Shown here piece after piece: positions 38,647 through 46,592 of a DNA stretch of 64,000 nucleotides. The notes beneath the pieces are model-generated. The model was not told the DNA's origin, searched no databases, and saw nothing but the letters and a program-made list of their open reading frames with translations. The stretch comes from Flavobacterium kayseriense (GTDB taxonomy: Bacteria; Bacteroidota; Bacteroidia; Flavobacteriales; Flavobacteriaceae). The stretch covers positions 853,695 through 917,694 of the forward strand of contig NZ_JACRUI010000001.1 of NCBI RefSeq assembly GCF_014305095.1, in the 5' to 3' direction. Numbering within the stretch: the stretch's first letter is position 1; every line of letters begins with the position of its first letter. The position numbers and the translations under genes were made by a program.

Positions 38647-39417
38647 ATGAACATAGCCTTAATCCAAGCCGAATTAATCTGGGAAAATCCAGAAGCTAAT
38701 AGAGTTTATTTTGAAGAAAAAATAAATGCAATTAGTGATGATGTGAATCTCATTGTGCTTCCTGAGATGTTTACAACAGGTTTTACGATGAATCCGACTA
38801 AAGTAGCGGAATCGATGCAAGGTAGGACGGTAGAGTGGATGCAAACTTTGGCGAAAGCCAAAAATACAGCAATAACAGGAAGTGTTGTAATTGAAGACGA
38901 TTCTAATTTTTATAACCGAATGTTGTTCGTTTTTCCTTCGGGAGAAATCCAGTTTTATGACAAAAGACATTTGTTTACTCTAGCTGGTGAGGATGAAGTG
39001 TACACTGCTGGTAAGGATAAATTAATTGTTGATTACCTTGGTTGGAAGATATGTCCTTTTGTTTGCTATGATTTGCGTTTTCCTGTTTTCTCGCGTAATG
39101 TAAACGCACAATATGATTTATTACTATATGTTGCGAGCTGGCCTAAAACTCGCATTAAAGCGTGGGATACATTGTTAACTGCTCGAGCTATAGAGAACAT
39201 GAGCTATGTAATTGCAGTGAACAGAATAGGTGCAGACGCTAATGCATACGAATACGTAGGTCATTCTCAAGCTCTTGATATGTTGGGAGAGCATCTGATA
39301 ACGCCATCAGAATTTGAAGGAGTCTATTTTGCTGCTCTTGATCGTGAAAAGCTGCTGGAAACACGCGCAAAACTGAACTTTTTAAAAGATCAAGATGCTT
39401 TTATAATTAAAAACTAG
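38647..39417 (+). CDS. Nitrilase-superfamily amidohydrolase, omega-amidase (YafV) type
   Basis: A 256-residue enzyme with the Glu-Lys-Cys triad: Glu40 (LPEMFTTGF), Lys106 (YDKRHLFTLAGE) and Cys140 (CPFVCYDLRFPVFSR). This motif set is that of omega-amidases, which hydrolyse alpha-ketoglutaramate and related omega-amides to remove the toxic product of glutamine transamination. Cytoplasmic; no signal peptide. Its last 11 bp overlap the end of the convergent lipoprotein gene. Confidence 0.88.
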   Translation: MNIALIQAELIWENPEANRVYFEEKINAISDDVNLIVLPEMFTTGFTMNPTKVAESMQGRTVEWMQTLAKAKNTAITGSVVIEDDSNFYNRMLFVFPSGEIQFYDKRHLFTLAGEDEVYTAGKDKLIVDYLGWKICPFVCYDLRFPVFSRNVNAQYDLLLYVASWPKTRIKAWDTLLTARAIENMSYVIAVNRIGADANAYEYVGHSQALDMLGEHLITPSEFEGVYFAALDREKLLETRAKLNFLKDQDAFIIKN

Positions 39418-41080
39418 ATCTGTTATTTTTTTTAGGAATTTCTTTCTTTTTTACTTCAGGTGTATAAGGGATACTTAAATCAAAAAACTCCACATCATCC
39501 CAATTGGCTCGCACGTCCCTTATAGTTTTGGAAAAATAAATTACCTCTTCCGGATGGAGTTTTTCAAGGTAATTTCCAGTATCCCACTTTTTATTTTTGT
39601 TGTCATCATAGATTACACGAAGATTAAAAGTATTTGGCTCTAGTAGATTGAATTCAACTTTAGTTTTACTGTCAGTGTATTCACTAGCTATGACTTCTCC
39701 TTTTTCATCTGTTACTTGTACGATAATAGGGAAGCGTTTAACGTTTTGTAGATTCACACTTAAGTTTCCGTATTCATCTAATTGTCTAGTAGTGGCTCTA
39801 AAAGTCAAACTATCATTGGTGATTCCGTAAAAATCGGTTGTGGCACCGGGCAAGAGCGAAAGTGTATATTTTTGTGATGCCTCTTTATCAAAATCAAAAA
39901 ACCATTCTTGATTAAATTCGTCGTAGATTGTTTTGAAATCTACGGAAACAGAGTCTTTATTTATTAATTTAATTTTAGAGTTATCAAATTTCACAAGTGG
40001 CGTACTACTTGTTAAGTAGTAACGATCTCTAAAGTTTAATGTCCCGTTGTATTTTGGACTAATAAATAAGGTGTCTTTTTTTTGATCTCTTAATTTAACG
40101 GTAAATTCTTTGTCATACTTATCTATTTTTATAGAAAGAGCTAGTGAGTCGACTTTGATTGGTTTAAACCAAACTTGTAATGAATCTTTTTGAGGGAACT
40201 TAGTAACAATAGTTTCTACGATTTTGTTTTTATTTTTTAATAGTACAGTTGGACGATTTGTTACTGTATTCATCTCTCCTTCATATCCTAAAAGTAGTTT
40301 GTTAGCGGACGCTTGTGTAGGTTTAAGAGATTTAAAGGGTAAATTCTCTTGAAATAATTCTAATTCGTAAAGCGTATCAGTAGGGACAGAGATATAATTT
40401 TTTAAGAAACCTACTTTGTCTTTCTGAGGGTCAAACTTGTTATTTCCGTTTAAATCTTTTAAGGCTATCAATAAATATTTACCTGCTTTTAAATTTTCAA
40501 GCTTAAACGTTTTTAAACTATCTAGAGTGTTTGTGATATAGCTTGGTGGTTTTTTATATATCACAGAATCGTTGAATTTGTCGTTCACTTCGTATAAAAG
40601 TACAGATACAAAGGCATCAGTTTCTTTTTCTAAGGAGTTTTTCACATGCCCGCCTATCGATAGGGAGTCAATATAGTTGCCTGTAGAAAAAACATATTTA
40701 AACTGATTTAAGGGGTTTCCTTCATTGTTATCAGCAATGCTTTGGCCAAAATTAAAACTGTAAGTAGTATTAGGTGCTAGAGTATCTTTTATTTTAATCG
40801 AAAGGTATTTGGTAGCGGTAAGTGGAGTTATTAATGGTTCGTATTTAAGAGGTGGTGAAATTACGAGTTGCTTATTTACATTTTTTAGTTTTATGTATTC
40901 ATCAAAAACTAACTTAATCTCTTTGCTATTAAAATTAGTGCTGTAGTTATTTGGAAAACTATTTTTTAAAGTAGGGGCGATAGTGTCTTTTAATCCACCT
41001 GTAATACTTCCTCTTTTTGCACAGCTAGCTAGAGTCGCAATAAGGATAAAGAATAAATATTTAGTAGCGTTTCTCAACAT
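39407..41080 (-). CDS. Ig-like (Big_5/SbsA) domain lipoprotein
   Basis: A 557-residue exported protein. The lipobox ATLASC puts the lipidated Cys at residue 20. Residues about 30-130 form an SbsA Ig-like domain (DTIAPTLKNSFPNNYST, IKLVFDEYIKL, LAPNTTYSFNFGQSI). The rest is beta-rich with several short Ig-like stretches, an LIALKDLNGNNKFDPQKDKVGF segment and a mirrored YDDNKNKKWDTGNYLEKL near the end. The C-terminus is basic (KKKEIPKKNNRSS). It is probably an outer-membrane or periplasmic structural lipoprotein. Its function is not known. It is monocistronic and overlaps the nitrilase gene at the 3' end. Confidence 0.8.
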   Translation of the reverse strand: MLRNATKYLFFILIATLASCAKRGSITGGLKDTIAPTLKNSFPNNYSTNFNSKEIKLVFDEYIKLKNVNKQLVISPPLKYEPLITPLTATKYLSIKIKDTLAPNTTYSFNFGQSIADNNEGNPLNQFKYVFSTGNYIDSLSIGGHVKNSLEKETDAFVSVLLYEVNDKFNDSVIYKKPPSYITNTLDSLKTFKLENLKAGKYLLIALKDLNGNNKFDPQKDKVGFLKNYISVPTDTLYELELFQENLPFKSLKPTQASANKLLLGYEGEMNTVTNRPTVLLKNKNKIVETIVTKFPQKDSLQVWFKPIKVDSLALSIKIDKYDKEFTVKLRDQKKDTLFISPKYNGTLNFRDRYYLTSSTPLVKFDNSKIKLINKDSVSVDFKTIYDEFNQEWFFDFDKEASQKYTLSLLPGATTDFYGITNDSLTFRATTRQLDEYGNLSVNLQNVKRFPIIVQVTDEKGEVIASEYTDSKTKVEFNLLEPNTFNLRVIYDDNKNKKWDTGNYLEKLHPEEVIYFSKTIRDVRANWDDVEFFDLSIPYTPEVKKKEIPKKNNRSSF

Positions 41081-41208
41081 GAAATTCAGGATTTATAAGC
41101 TACAAAATAACGATTATATTTATTGGAATTAAAACTTTTTGGCGTTTTATTAAGAGGAGGTTGTTGCTGGTGTAATTCTGAGATCAGTTATTTTACATTT
41201 TTATTATG

Positions 41209-41216
41209 TAATTTTG
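41209..41216 (+). promoter_or_regulatory. Candidate -7 box of the methylmalonyl-CoA epimerase gene
   Basis: TAATTTTG fits TAnnTTTG and ends 37 bp before the ATG; no clear -33 element. Confidence 0.3.
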
Positions 41217-41253
41217 ATTTGGAAATAAATAAGCTTCTAATAAAATAGTTGAA

Positions 41254-41658
41254 ATGATGAGAAAAATAGAACATATAGGAATTGCAGTTAAGGATTTAGA
41301 GGTTTCAAATATGTTATTTGCTAAGCTGTTAGGTGTGCAGTCCTACAAACAAGAAGAGGTGCTAAGTGAAGGGGTGATGACCTCCTTTTTTGAAAATGGT
41401 CCCAATAAAATAGAGCTTCTTGCTGCTACTAGTATGGATAGCCCTATTGCAAAGTTTTTAGAAAAAAAAGGAGAAGGCATTCATCATATTGCATTTGATG
41501 TTGAAGATATAGAGTCAGAGATTCTTAGGCTTAAGGATGAGGGTTTTGTTGTTTTAAATGAAGTCCCTAAAAAAGGCGCTGATAACAAATTAGTGGCATT
41601 TTTGCATCCCAAAAGTACGAATGGTGTTTTGATTGAATTGTGTCAAGAGATAAAATAG
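41254..41658 (+). CDS. mce: Methylmalonyl-CoA epimerase
   Basis: A 134-residue VOC-fold enzyme that interconverts the (R) and (S) forms of methylmalonyl-CoA between propionyl-CoA carboxylase and methylmalonyl-CoA mutase. Metal and catalytic residues are in KIEHIGIAVKDLE (His), KIELLAAT (Glu), GIHHIAFDVED (His) and VLIELCQE (Glu at the end). The start may be the second ATG (41257). The gene is single here; the mutase is not in the window. Confidence 0.92.
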   Translation: MMRKIEHIGIAVKDLEVSNMLFAKLLGVQSYKQEEVLSEGVMTSFFENGPNKIELLAATSMDSPIAKFLEKKGEGIHHIAFDVEDIESEILRLKDEGFVVLNEVPKKGADNKLVAFLHPKSTNGVLIELCQEIK

Positions 41659-41797
41659 TTTTGGAAAAGCTTTTTTATAATTCTAGTAATCAATGAGTTT
41701 CTTTTTTATTTGATTTAATCGATACTTTTCGTGTAAAACTATGATCAAAATATTTGGAGCAAACGAAAAATAGTAGTAATATTGCAAACTCTAAACC

Positions 41798-41871
41798 GGT
41801 CCTATAGCTCAGCTGGTTAGAGCACCTGACTCATAATCAGGTGGTCCCTGGTTCGAGCCCAGGTGGGACCA
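41798..41871 (+). tRNA. tRNA with anticodon CAU (Met or Ile2)
   Basis: A complete 74-base cloverleaf: acceptor GGTCCTA/TGGGACC with one G-T pair, anticodon stem CCTGA/TCAGG with loop CTCATAA, and T arm CCTGG-TTCGAGC-CCAGG. CCA is not encoded. CAU reads AUG, or AUA if the cytidine is changed by TilS. It starts with G1-C72, so it is not the initiator type. The choice between elongator Met and Ile2 is not settled by sequence alone. A terminator follows 6 bp after. Confidence 0.93.
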
Positions 41872-41877
41872 CACAAA

Positions 41878-41907
41878 AACCCTTTAAATTTATTTAAAGG
41901 GTTTTTT
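41878..41907 (+). terminator. Terminator after the CAU tRNA
   Basis: AACCCTTTAAAT pairs exactly with ATTTAAAGGGTT and is followed by a T run. Confidence 0.9.
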
Positions 41908-42012
41908 ACTTTTAGGTAAAACCAATATGTACAAAAAATCGTATTTTTAACTGGGGTGATATGTTTTTAACCGATTAAGTTAAATTAGATTTTTTTTTGT
42001 GTGGTAATTTAC

Positions 42013-42020
42013 TATTTTTG
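42013..42020 (+). promoter_or_regulatory. Candidate -7 box of the PID-CTERM-like gene
   Basis: TATTTTTG matches TAnnTTTG and ends 6 bp before the ATG at 42027. Confidence 0.35.
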
Positions 42021-42026
42021 AAAACA

Positions 42027-42275
42027 ATGAAGGTATTTGTATATAAACTTTATTCTCTACTCATTTTTTTCAGTGGATTGATGAGCGTGTTTGCTGGGAC
42101 AGTTCCGGCTTCGGGTCCGCCTTCTCCAACAGGAAGAGGGGCTGTTGTGCCGCCGCCGCCGCCTGGTTTGCCTATTGATGATTATGTATTTGTACTTATT
42201 ATAATAGCTCTCTTTTTTGGATTCTATGTTGTCAACAAAAGACAAATAAAAACAAAACCCTCAATCTTAGATTAA
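42027..42275 (+). CDS. Small exported protein with probable PID-CTERM sorting signal
   Basis: An 82-residue protein. Residues 1-24 form a signal peptide (MKVFVYKLYSLLIFF, cleavage after VFA). Then comes a short Gly/Pro-rich stretch with a run of five prolines, the motif PIDDY, a hydrophobic helix VFVLIIIALFFGFYVV and a basic tail NKRQIKTK. Such a short protein that is little more than signal peptide, linker, PID, helix and basic tail resembles the PID-CTERM proteins annotated in Flavobacteriaceae. What sorts or cuts it is not known to me. The start at 42027 is preferred over a GTG-type start upstream because the signal peptide begins there. Its stop codon lies within the stem of the terminator. 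Confidence 0.75.
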   Translation: MKVFVYKLYSLLIFFSGLMSVFAGTVPASGPPSPTGRGAVVPPPPPGLPIDDYVFVLIIIALFFGFYVVNKRQIKTKPSILD

Positions 42276-42288
42276 GGGTTTTGTTTTT
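42249..42288. terminator. Bidirectional terminator between the PID-CTERM-like gene and ribE
   Basis: AACAAAACCCT pairs with AGGGTTTTGTT around an AATCTTAGATTA centre that pairs further. A and T tracts flank both sides and the two genes converge on it. Confidence 0.85.
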
Positions 42289-42303
42289 TAGCGCTGAAGC
42301 AAT

Positions 42304-42891
42304 TTATTTGTTTGAATGTAGCTTAGCAACATATTTTCCAATAACGTCAAATTCTAAATTAACTTTTGTTCCAATGCTAAATTCTTTAAAATTAGTGTGC
42401 TCATAAGTATAAGGTATAATTGCAACGCTAAATTGATTCTTTTTAGAATTCACAACGGTTAGACTTACTCCGTTTATTGTAATAGAGCCTTTTTCAATGG
42501 TCAAGTTGTTTAGAGATGCATCATATTCAAAAGTGTAAAACCAGCTCCCACTTGTTTCACTAGCTTGTATGCAAGCGCCTACTTGGTCAACATGCCCTTG
42601 AACGATGTGTCCATCAAGGCGATCGCCAAGCTTCATTGCCCTTTCTAAGTTTACTTGGTTTCCAACAATCCAGTTACCAATGTTTGTTTTTTGAACGGTT
42701 TCGTCAATAGCTGTTACGGTGTACGCATTGTTGTTGGTTGCAACTACAGTTAGGCAAATACCATTATGCGACACGCTTTGGTCTACTTTTAACTCGGTAG
42801 TTATTGCGGATTCAACTGTGATGTGTAAGTTGTTCTGTTCTTTCTTTATTTCTTGGATGGTACCAAGGGTTTCTATGATTCCTGTAAACAT
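42304..42891 (-). CDS. ribE: Riboflavin synthase, alpha chain type
   Basis: A 195-residue enzyme that makes riboflavin from two molecules of 6,7-dimethyl-8-ribityllumazine. It has two repeated lumazine-binding domains. The first begins MFTGIIETLG and has VSHNGICLTV; the second begins LDGHIVQGHVD and has ITINGVSLTVV. The end EFDVIGKYVAKL is typical. The gene is single and divergent from pdxA with a 56-bp space, in which an FMN riboswitch could not fit. Confidence 0.95.
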   Translation of the reverse strand: MFTGIIETLGTIQEIKKEQNNLHITVESAITTELKVDQSVSHNGICLTVVATNNNAYTVTAIDETVQKTNIGNWIVGNQVNLERAMKLGDRLDGHIVQGHVDQVGACIQASETSGSWFYTFEYDASLNNLTIEKGSITINGVSLTVVNSKKNQFSVAIIPYTYEHTNFKEFSIGTKVNLEFDVIGKYVAKLHSNK

Positions 42892-42907
42892 TCTTATTTT
42901 AATTTAC

Positions 42908-42915
42908 TAAATTTG
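42908..42915 (+). promoter_or_regulatory. Candidate -7 box of pdxA
   Basis: TAAATTTG is a full match to TAnnTTTG in the short divergent spacer, 32 bp before the ATG at 42948. Confidence 0.4.
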
Positions 42916-42947
42916 CACTTCAAAATTAGCAATAAAAACCCGTGGTC

Positions 42948-43991
42948 ATGATGAAAAAAGCAGAAAATATAATCGTTGGGATTTCAATAGGAGATTTAAA
43001 CGGTATTGGAAGCGAAATTATTTTAAAAACATTTGAGGATTCTCGGATGTTAGAGTTATGTACTCCAGTGATTTTTGCTAATGTGAAGCTGTTGTCTTTT
43101 GTGAAAAAGAACTTCAATTTAACTTTGCCGTTGCACGGTATTGATAAGTTGGACCAAATTCTTCCGGGAAAAATTAATGTCCTGAATCTGTGGAAAGAAG
43201 GTGTTGACTTAAACTTTGGTGTAAATGACGTTAAAATTGGAGAATACGCTGTAAAATCATTTGTTGCCGCAACGACAGCTCTCAAAGAAGGAATTGTAGA
43301 TGTTTTAGTAACTGCACCTATAAGTAAGTTTAATATCCAATCTGAAGATTTTAAATTCCCAGGTCATACTGATTATTTAGATCAAGAATTAGAAGGCGAT
43401 GCTCTGATGTTGATGGTGAATGATAATTTACGTGTAGGATTGCTTACGGATCACATACCCTTGAGTGAGGTAGCATCACATTTAACAGAGGAATTGATAA
43501 TTAAAAAAATAGAAACCGTAAGGAGATCATTAATTCAGGATTTTAGCATTAACAAGCCTAAAATTGCAGTGTTAGGGCTAAACCCGCATTGTGGTGATGG
43601 TGGTGTTATAGGTACTGAAGAAGATGTTCTTTTAACACCTACTATAAAAAAAATATTTGAAAAGGGAACTTTAGTTTTTGGTCCTTTTCCAGCAGATGGG
43701 TTTTTTGGTAGTGGTCAATATGAAAAGTATGATGCTGTAATTGCTACATATCACGATCAAGGGCTAGTACCATTTAAGACTTTGTCGTTTGGAGGTGGAG
43801 TCAATTTTACAGCGGGATTAAATAGAATAAGAACTTCTCCGGACCACGGAACAGCATTTGATATTGCAGGCAAGGATTTAGCTGATTTCAACTCATTCAA
43901 AGAAGCAATCTATCTCGCTATAGATATTTATCGAAGTAGAATTCGCTATGAGGAAATCAGTGAAAAACCGCTTCGAGTTAGAGAAAAATAG
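42948..43991 (+). CDS. pdxA: 4-hydroxythreonine-4-phosphate dehydrogenase
   Basis: About 347 residues. It oxidises 4-phosphohydroxy-L-threonine in pyridoxal-phosphate synthesis. Marks are VGISIGDLNGIGSEI at the start, TAPISKFNI, PGHTDYLDQE (metal-binding His), LLTDHIPLSEV, LGLNPHCGDGG, and ATYHDQGLVPFK with a second metal His. Three in-frame starts are close (GTG 42942, ATG 42948, ATG 42951); I chose the first ATG. It runs into the yceD-rpmF region, from which it is separated by a likely promoter. Confidence 0.95.
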   Translation: MMKKAENIIVGISIGDLNGIGSEIILKTFEDSRMLELCTPVIFANVKLLSFVKKNFNLTLPLHGIDKLDQILPGKINVLNLWKEGVDLNFGVNDVKIGEYAVKSFVAATTALKEGIVDVLVTAPISKFNIQSEDFKFPGHTDYLDQELEGDALMLMVNDNLRVGLLTDHIPLSEVASHLTEELIIKKIETVRRSLIQDFSINKPKIAVLGLNPHCGDGGVIGTEEDVLLTPTIKKIFEKGTLVFGPFPADGFFGSGQYEKYDAVIATYHDQGLVPFKTLSFGGGVNFTAGLNRIRTSPDHGTAFDIAGKDLADFNSFKEAIYLAIDIYRSRIRYEEISEKPLRVREK

Positions 43992-44040
43992 TAGTAAATA
44001 AAAAAAGATAAATAAGATTATTAGATTTGTAATAATTTTA

Positions 44041-44048
44041 TATCTTTG
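44041..44048 (+). promoter_or_regulatory. Candidate -7 box of the yceD-rpmF unit
   Basis: TATCTTTG is a full match to TAnnTTTG. It overlaps the only upstream alternative start of yceD (44046) and so decides for the ATG at 44082. Confidence 0.5.
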
Positions 44049-44081
44049 CACTCCCGAAGTTTAGGGCAAAATTTTGTTGAA

Positions 44082-44633
44082 ATGAGTAAGTCAAAAGAAT
44101 ATTTAATTCCTTTTATAGGATTAAAGCTAGGAAAACATCATTTTGAGTATCAAATTAGTAATGCGTTCTTTGAAATCTTTGATTACGATGAATATGAAAA
44201 TTCAGACATCAAAGTAAATGTAGTTTTAGAGAAAAAAAACACGATGCTCGAACTGAGTTTTAATCACAAAGGAAGTATTAATGTTCCATGTGATATGACC
44301 GGTGAGAATTTTGATTTACCCATCAAAGGTAAGATGAATTTAATTGTTCGTTTTGGAGAAGAGTACAATGATGATAATGAAGAGTTACTAATTCTTCCTT
44401 TTGGTGAATTTGAGATTAATGTTTCGCAGTATATCTACGAAATGATTGTTCTTTCAGTTCCTTTAAGACGAGTTCATCCTGGTGTGAAAGACGGAAGTTT
44501 AAAAACTGAAGCACTTGATAAACTGAATGAGTTAGCTGTTACAGAGCTAAATGAAGAAGATAATAAAGAAAATAAAGAAGAAGATATTGACCCGCGTTGG
44601 GACAAATTAAAGCAACTATTAACGGATAAATAA
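44082..44633 (+). CDS. yceD: YceD/DUF177 family protein
   Basis: A 183-residue acidic protein (MSKSKEYLIPFIGLKLGKHH start). The DUF177 fold shows in IKVNVVLEKKNTMLELSFNH, CDMTGENFDLPIKGKMNL (only one cysteine of the usual CxxC-x-C set) and EFEINVSQYIYEMIVLSVPL. The tail is rich in Glu and Asn and ends DPRWDKLKQLLTDK, a conserved signature. YceD is needed for normal 23S rRNA levels in E. coli and plants and is nearly always next to rpmF, as here, with a gap of 9 bp. Confidence 0.9.
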   Translation: MSKSKEYLIPFIGLKLGKHHFEYQISNAFFEIFDYDEYENSDIKVNVVLEKKNTMLELSFNHKGSINVPCDMTGENFDLPIKGKMNLIVRFGEEYNDDNEELLILPFGEFEINVSQYIYEMIVLSVPLRRVHPGVKDGSLKTEALDKLNELAVTELNEEDNKENKEEDIDPRWDKLKQLLTDK

Positions 44634-44642
44634 TATAGTAAA

Positions 44643-44837
44643 ATGGCACATCCTAAGAGAAAAATCTCGAAAACAAGAAGAGATAAAAGAAGAACACATT
44701 ATAAAGCTACTGTAGCTCAAATCGCTACTTGTCCTATCACAGGAGAAGCGCATTTATACCACAGAGCTTACTGGCATGAAGGTAAAATGTATTATAGAGG
44801 GCAGGTTGTTATAGATAAATCTGTAGCTGTTGCTTAA
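44643..44837 (+). CDS. rpmF: Ribosomal protein bL32
   Basis: A 64-residue basic protein of the large ribosomal subunit. [20 protein letters not shown] is the bL32 start and [20 protein letters not shown] the C-terminal part; the four zinc cysteines of many L32 proteins are mostly absent (one Cys remains), so it is the C-minus form. It is co-transcribed with yceD and closed by a terminator. Confidence 0.97.
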   Translation: MAHPKRKISKTRRDKRRTHYKATVAQIATCPITGEAHLYHRAYWHEGKMYYRGQVVIDKSVAVA

Positions 44838-44861
44838 TATGTTTTAGTGAACAATATTCGA

Positions 44862-44887
44862 ACTCTCACCTAGTGAGAGTTTTTTTG
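44862..44887 (+). terminator. Terminator after rpmF
   Basis: ACTCTCAC pairs with GTGAGAGT around CTA, followed by a T run. It separates yceD-rpmF from fabH. Confidence 0.85.
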
Positions 44888-45008
44888 TTGTTTATAATTT
44901 GCGTCAAATAAGAAGTTCTAAAACAAGGGGTTTGGATTTTTTTTTGTAATTTTCACCTCCTTTAAACGTTTTGTCAAATGGTGATTTGATAAACAATATT
45001 CGAATAAA

Positions 45009-46007
45009 ATGAATACAATTACAGCCGCAATTACAGCTGTTGGGGGTTATGTTCCTGACTTTGTACTTTCAAACAAAGTGCTCGAAACAATGGTAGATAC
45101 CAATGACGAGTGGATCACAACCCGAACAGGAATTAAAGAAAGAAGAATTCTCAAGGACGAGGACAAAGGAACATCTTACTTAGCTATACAAGCTGCTCAA
45201 GACTTGATTGCCAAAGCAAATATTGATCCTCTTGAAATTGATATGATTATTATGGCAACAGCAACTGCTGATATGCCTGTAGCTTCTACAGGGGTATATG
45301 TGGCGACTGCCATTGGAGCAACTAATGCGTTTGCCTATGATTTACAGGCGGCATGTTCAAGTTTCTTATACGGAATGTCTACTGCAGCCGCTTATATCCA
45401 ATCAGGAAGATATAAAAAGGTACTACTTATTGGTGCTGATAAAATGTCTTCTATAGTTGATTACACTGACCGATCTACTTGTATTATCTTTGGTGATGGT
45501 GCTGGTGCTGTATTGTTTGAGCCTAATTATGAAGGATTAGGATTACAAGACGAATATTTAAGAAGTGATGGTGTGGGCCGCGATTTCTTAAAGATCGATG
45601 CTGGAGGATCACTTAACCCAACTTCAATCAAAACAATCAACGAAAACAGACATAATATTATTCAAGACGGTAAAACAGTGTTTAAATATGCCGTTACCAA
45701 TATGGCTGATGCTAGTGAGTTAATTTTGAAAAGAAATAACCTAACTAATGAAGACGTGAACTGGTTAGTTCCTCATCAAGCGAATAGAAGAATTATTGAC
45801 GCTACCGCTAGCAGAATGAATTTAGAAGAATCTAAGGTTTTAATGAATATTGAAAAGTACGGGAATACTACCTCTGCTACCTTACCTTTAGTGCTTCATG
45901 ATTTTGAGCATTTATTGAAAAAAGGAGATACTGTAATTTTTGCTGCATTTGGAGGCGGATTTACTTGGGGCTCTATTTATTTAAAATGGGCATACGACAA
46001 AAAATAA
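45009..46007 (+). CDS. fabH: Beta-ketoacyl-ACP synthase III
   Basis: A 332-residue thiolase-fold enzyme that starts fatty acid synthesis by joining acetyl-CoA (or a branched acyl-CoA) to malonyl-ACP. The triad is Cys116 (LQAACSSFLYGM), His256 (VPHQANRRI) and Asn in EKYGNTTSATLP. TNDEWITTRTGIKERRI and the C-terminal FAAFGGGFTWGS are typical. Flavobacterial FabH enzymes often use branched starters, but this cannot be read here. It leads fabH-accB-accC, with a gap of 24 bp to accB. Confidence 0.95.
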   Translation: MNTITAAITAVGGYVPDFVLSNKVLETMVDTNDEWITTRTGIKERRILKDEDKGTSYLAIQAAQDLIAKANIDPLEIDMIIMATATADMPVASTGVYVATAIGATNAFAYDLQAACSSFLYGMSTAAAYIQSGRYKKVLLIGADKMSSIVDYTDRSTCIIFGDGAGAVLFEPNYEGLGLQDEYLRSDGVGRDFLKIDAGGSLNPTSIKTINENRHNIIQDGKTVFKYAVTNMADASELILKRNNLTNEDVNWLVPHQANRRIIDATASRMNLEESKVLMNIEKYGNTTSATLPLVLHDFEHLLKKGDTVIFAAFGGGFTWGSIYLKWAYDKK

Positions 46008-46031
46008 ATTTAAACTAAAAAAGAAATAATC

Positions 46032-46505
46032 ATGGATTTAAAAGAAATTCAGAACCTAATCAAATTTGTAGCAAATTCGGGTGTTGCAGAAGTTAAATTA
46101 GAAATGGATGATGTAAAAATCACCATCAGAACAACTTTAGAAGGTAACGTTACGGAGACTACTTACGTACAACAAATGCCTAGCCAGAATCCGATGCAAC
46201 AAGCAATTGCTCCTCAAGTTGCCACTCCTACTGTTGTTGAGGTTCCTGTAGTGGAAGAGTCAAAATACATCACAATAAAATCTCCAATCATTGGAACATT
46301 TTATAGAAAACCATCTCCAGACAAACCAATGTTTGTTGAAGTAGGAAACTCTATTGCAAAAGGGGATGTTTTATGTGTAATTGAAGCAATGAAATTATTC
46401 AACGAAATCGAATCTGAAATTTCAGGTAAAATTGTGAAAATATTAGTTGATGATATGTCTCCTGTAGAATTTGACCAACCTTTATTCTTAGTTGATCCAT
46501 CTTAA
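46032..46505 (+). CDS. accB: Biotin carboxyl carrier protein of acetyl-CoA carboxylase
   Basis: A 157-residue carrier. Biotin is attached to Lys121 in [14 protein letters not shown]. The N-terminal helix [18 protein letters not shown] is followed by a Pro/Gln-rich flexible linker (residues about 55-80) and the biotinyl domain from [18 protein letters not shown]. Placed between fabH and accC, in the usual gene order for this phylum. Confidence 0.96.
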   Translation: MDLKEIQNLIKFVANSGVAEVKLEMDDVKITIRTTLEGNVTETTYVQQMPSQNPMQQAIAPQVATPTVVEVPVVEESKYITIKSPIIGTFYRKPSPDKPMFVEVGNSIAKGDVLCVIEAMKLFNEIESEISGKIVKILVDDMSPVEFDQPLFLVDPS

Positions 46506-46592
46506 TTAATTTTAAATTATATATTTCGAAAGTCACTTTGTTCTATTGAAATAATTTAAAATTTAAAATTCATAATTTAAATTTAACACAAG

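Noticed and set aside
42892..42947. FMN riboswitch before ribE
   Set aside because: The divergent ribE-pdxA spacer is only 56 bp, too short for an FMN aptamer, and the conserved RFN blocks are not seen.
42926..43285. 119-codon open frame on the minus strand over the start of pdxA
   Set aside because: It overlaps the conserved N-terminal part of PdxA, and codon use and composition look like a shadow of it.
44046..44081. Upstream extension of yceD from a non-ATG start at 44046
   Set aside because: It overlaps the -7 promoter box at 44041-44048, so it cannot be on the mRNA.
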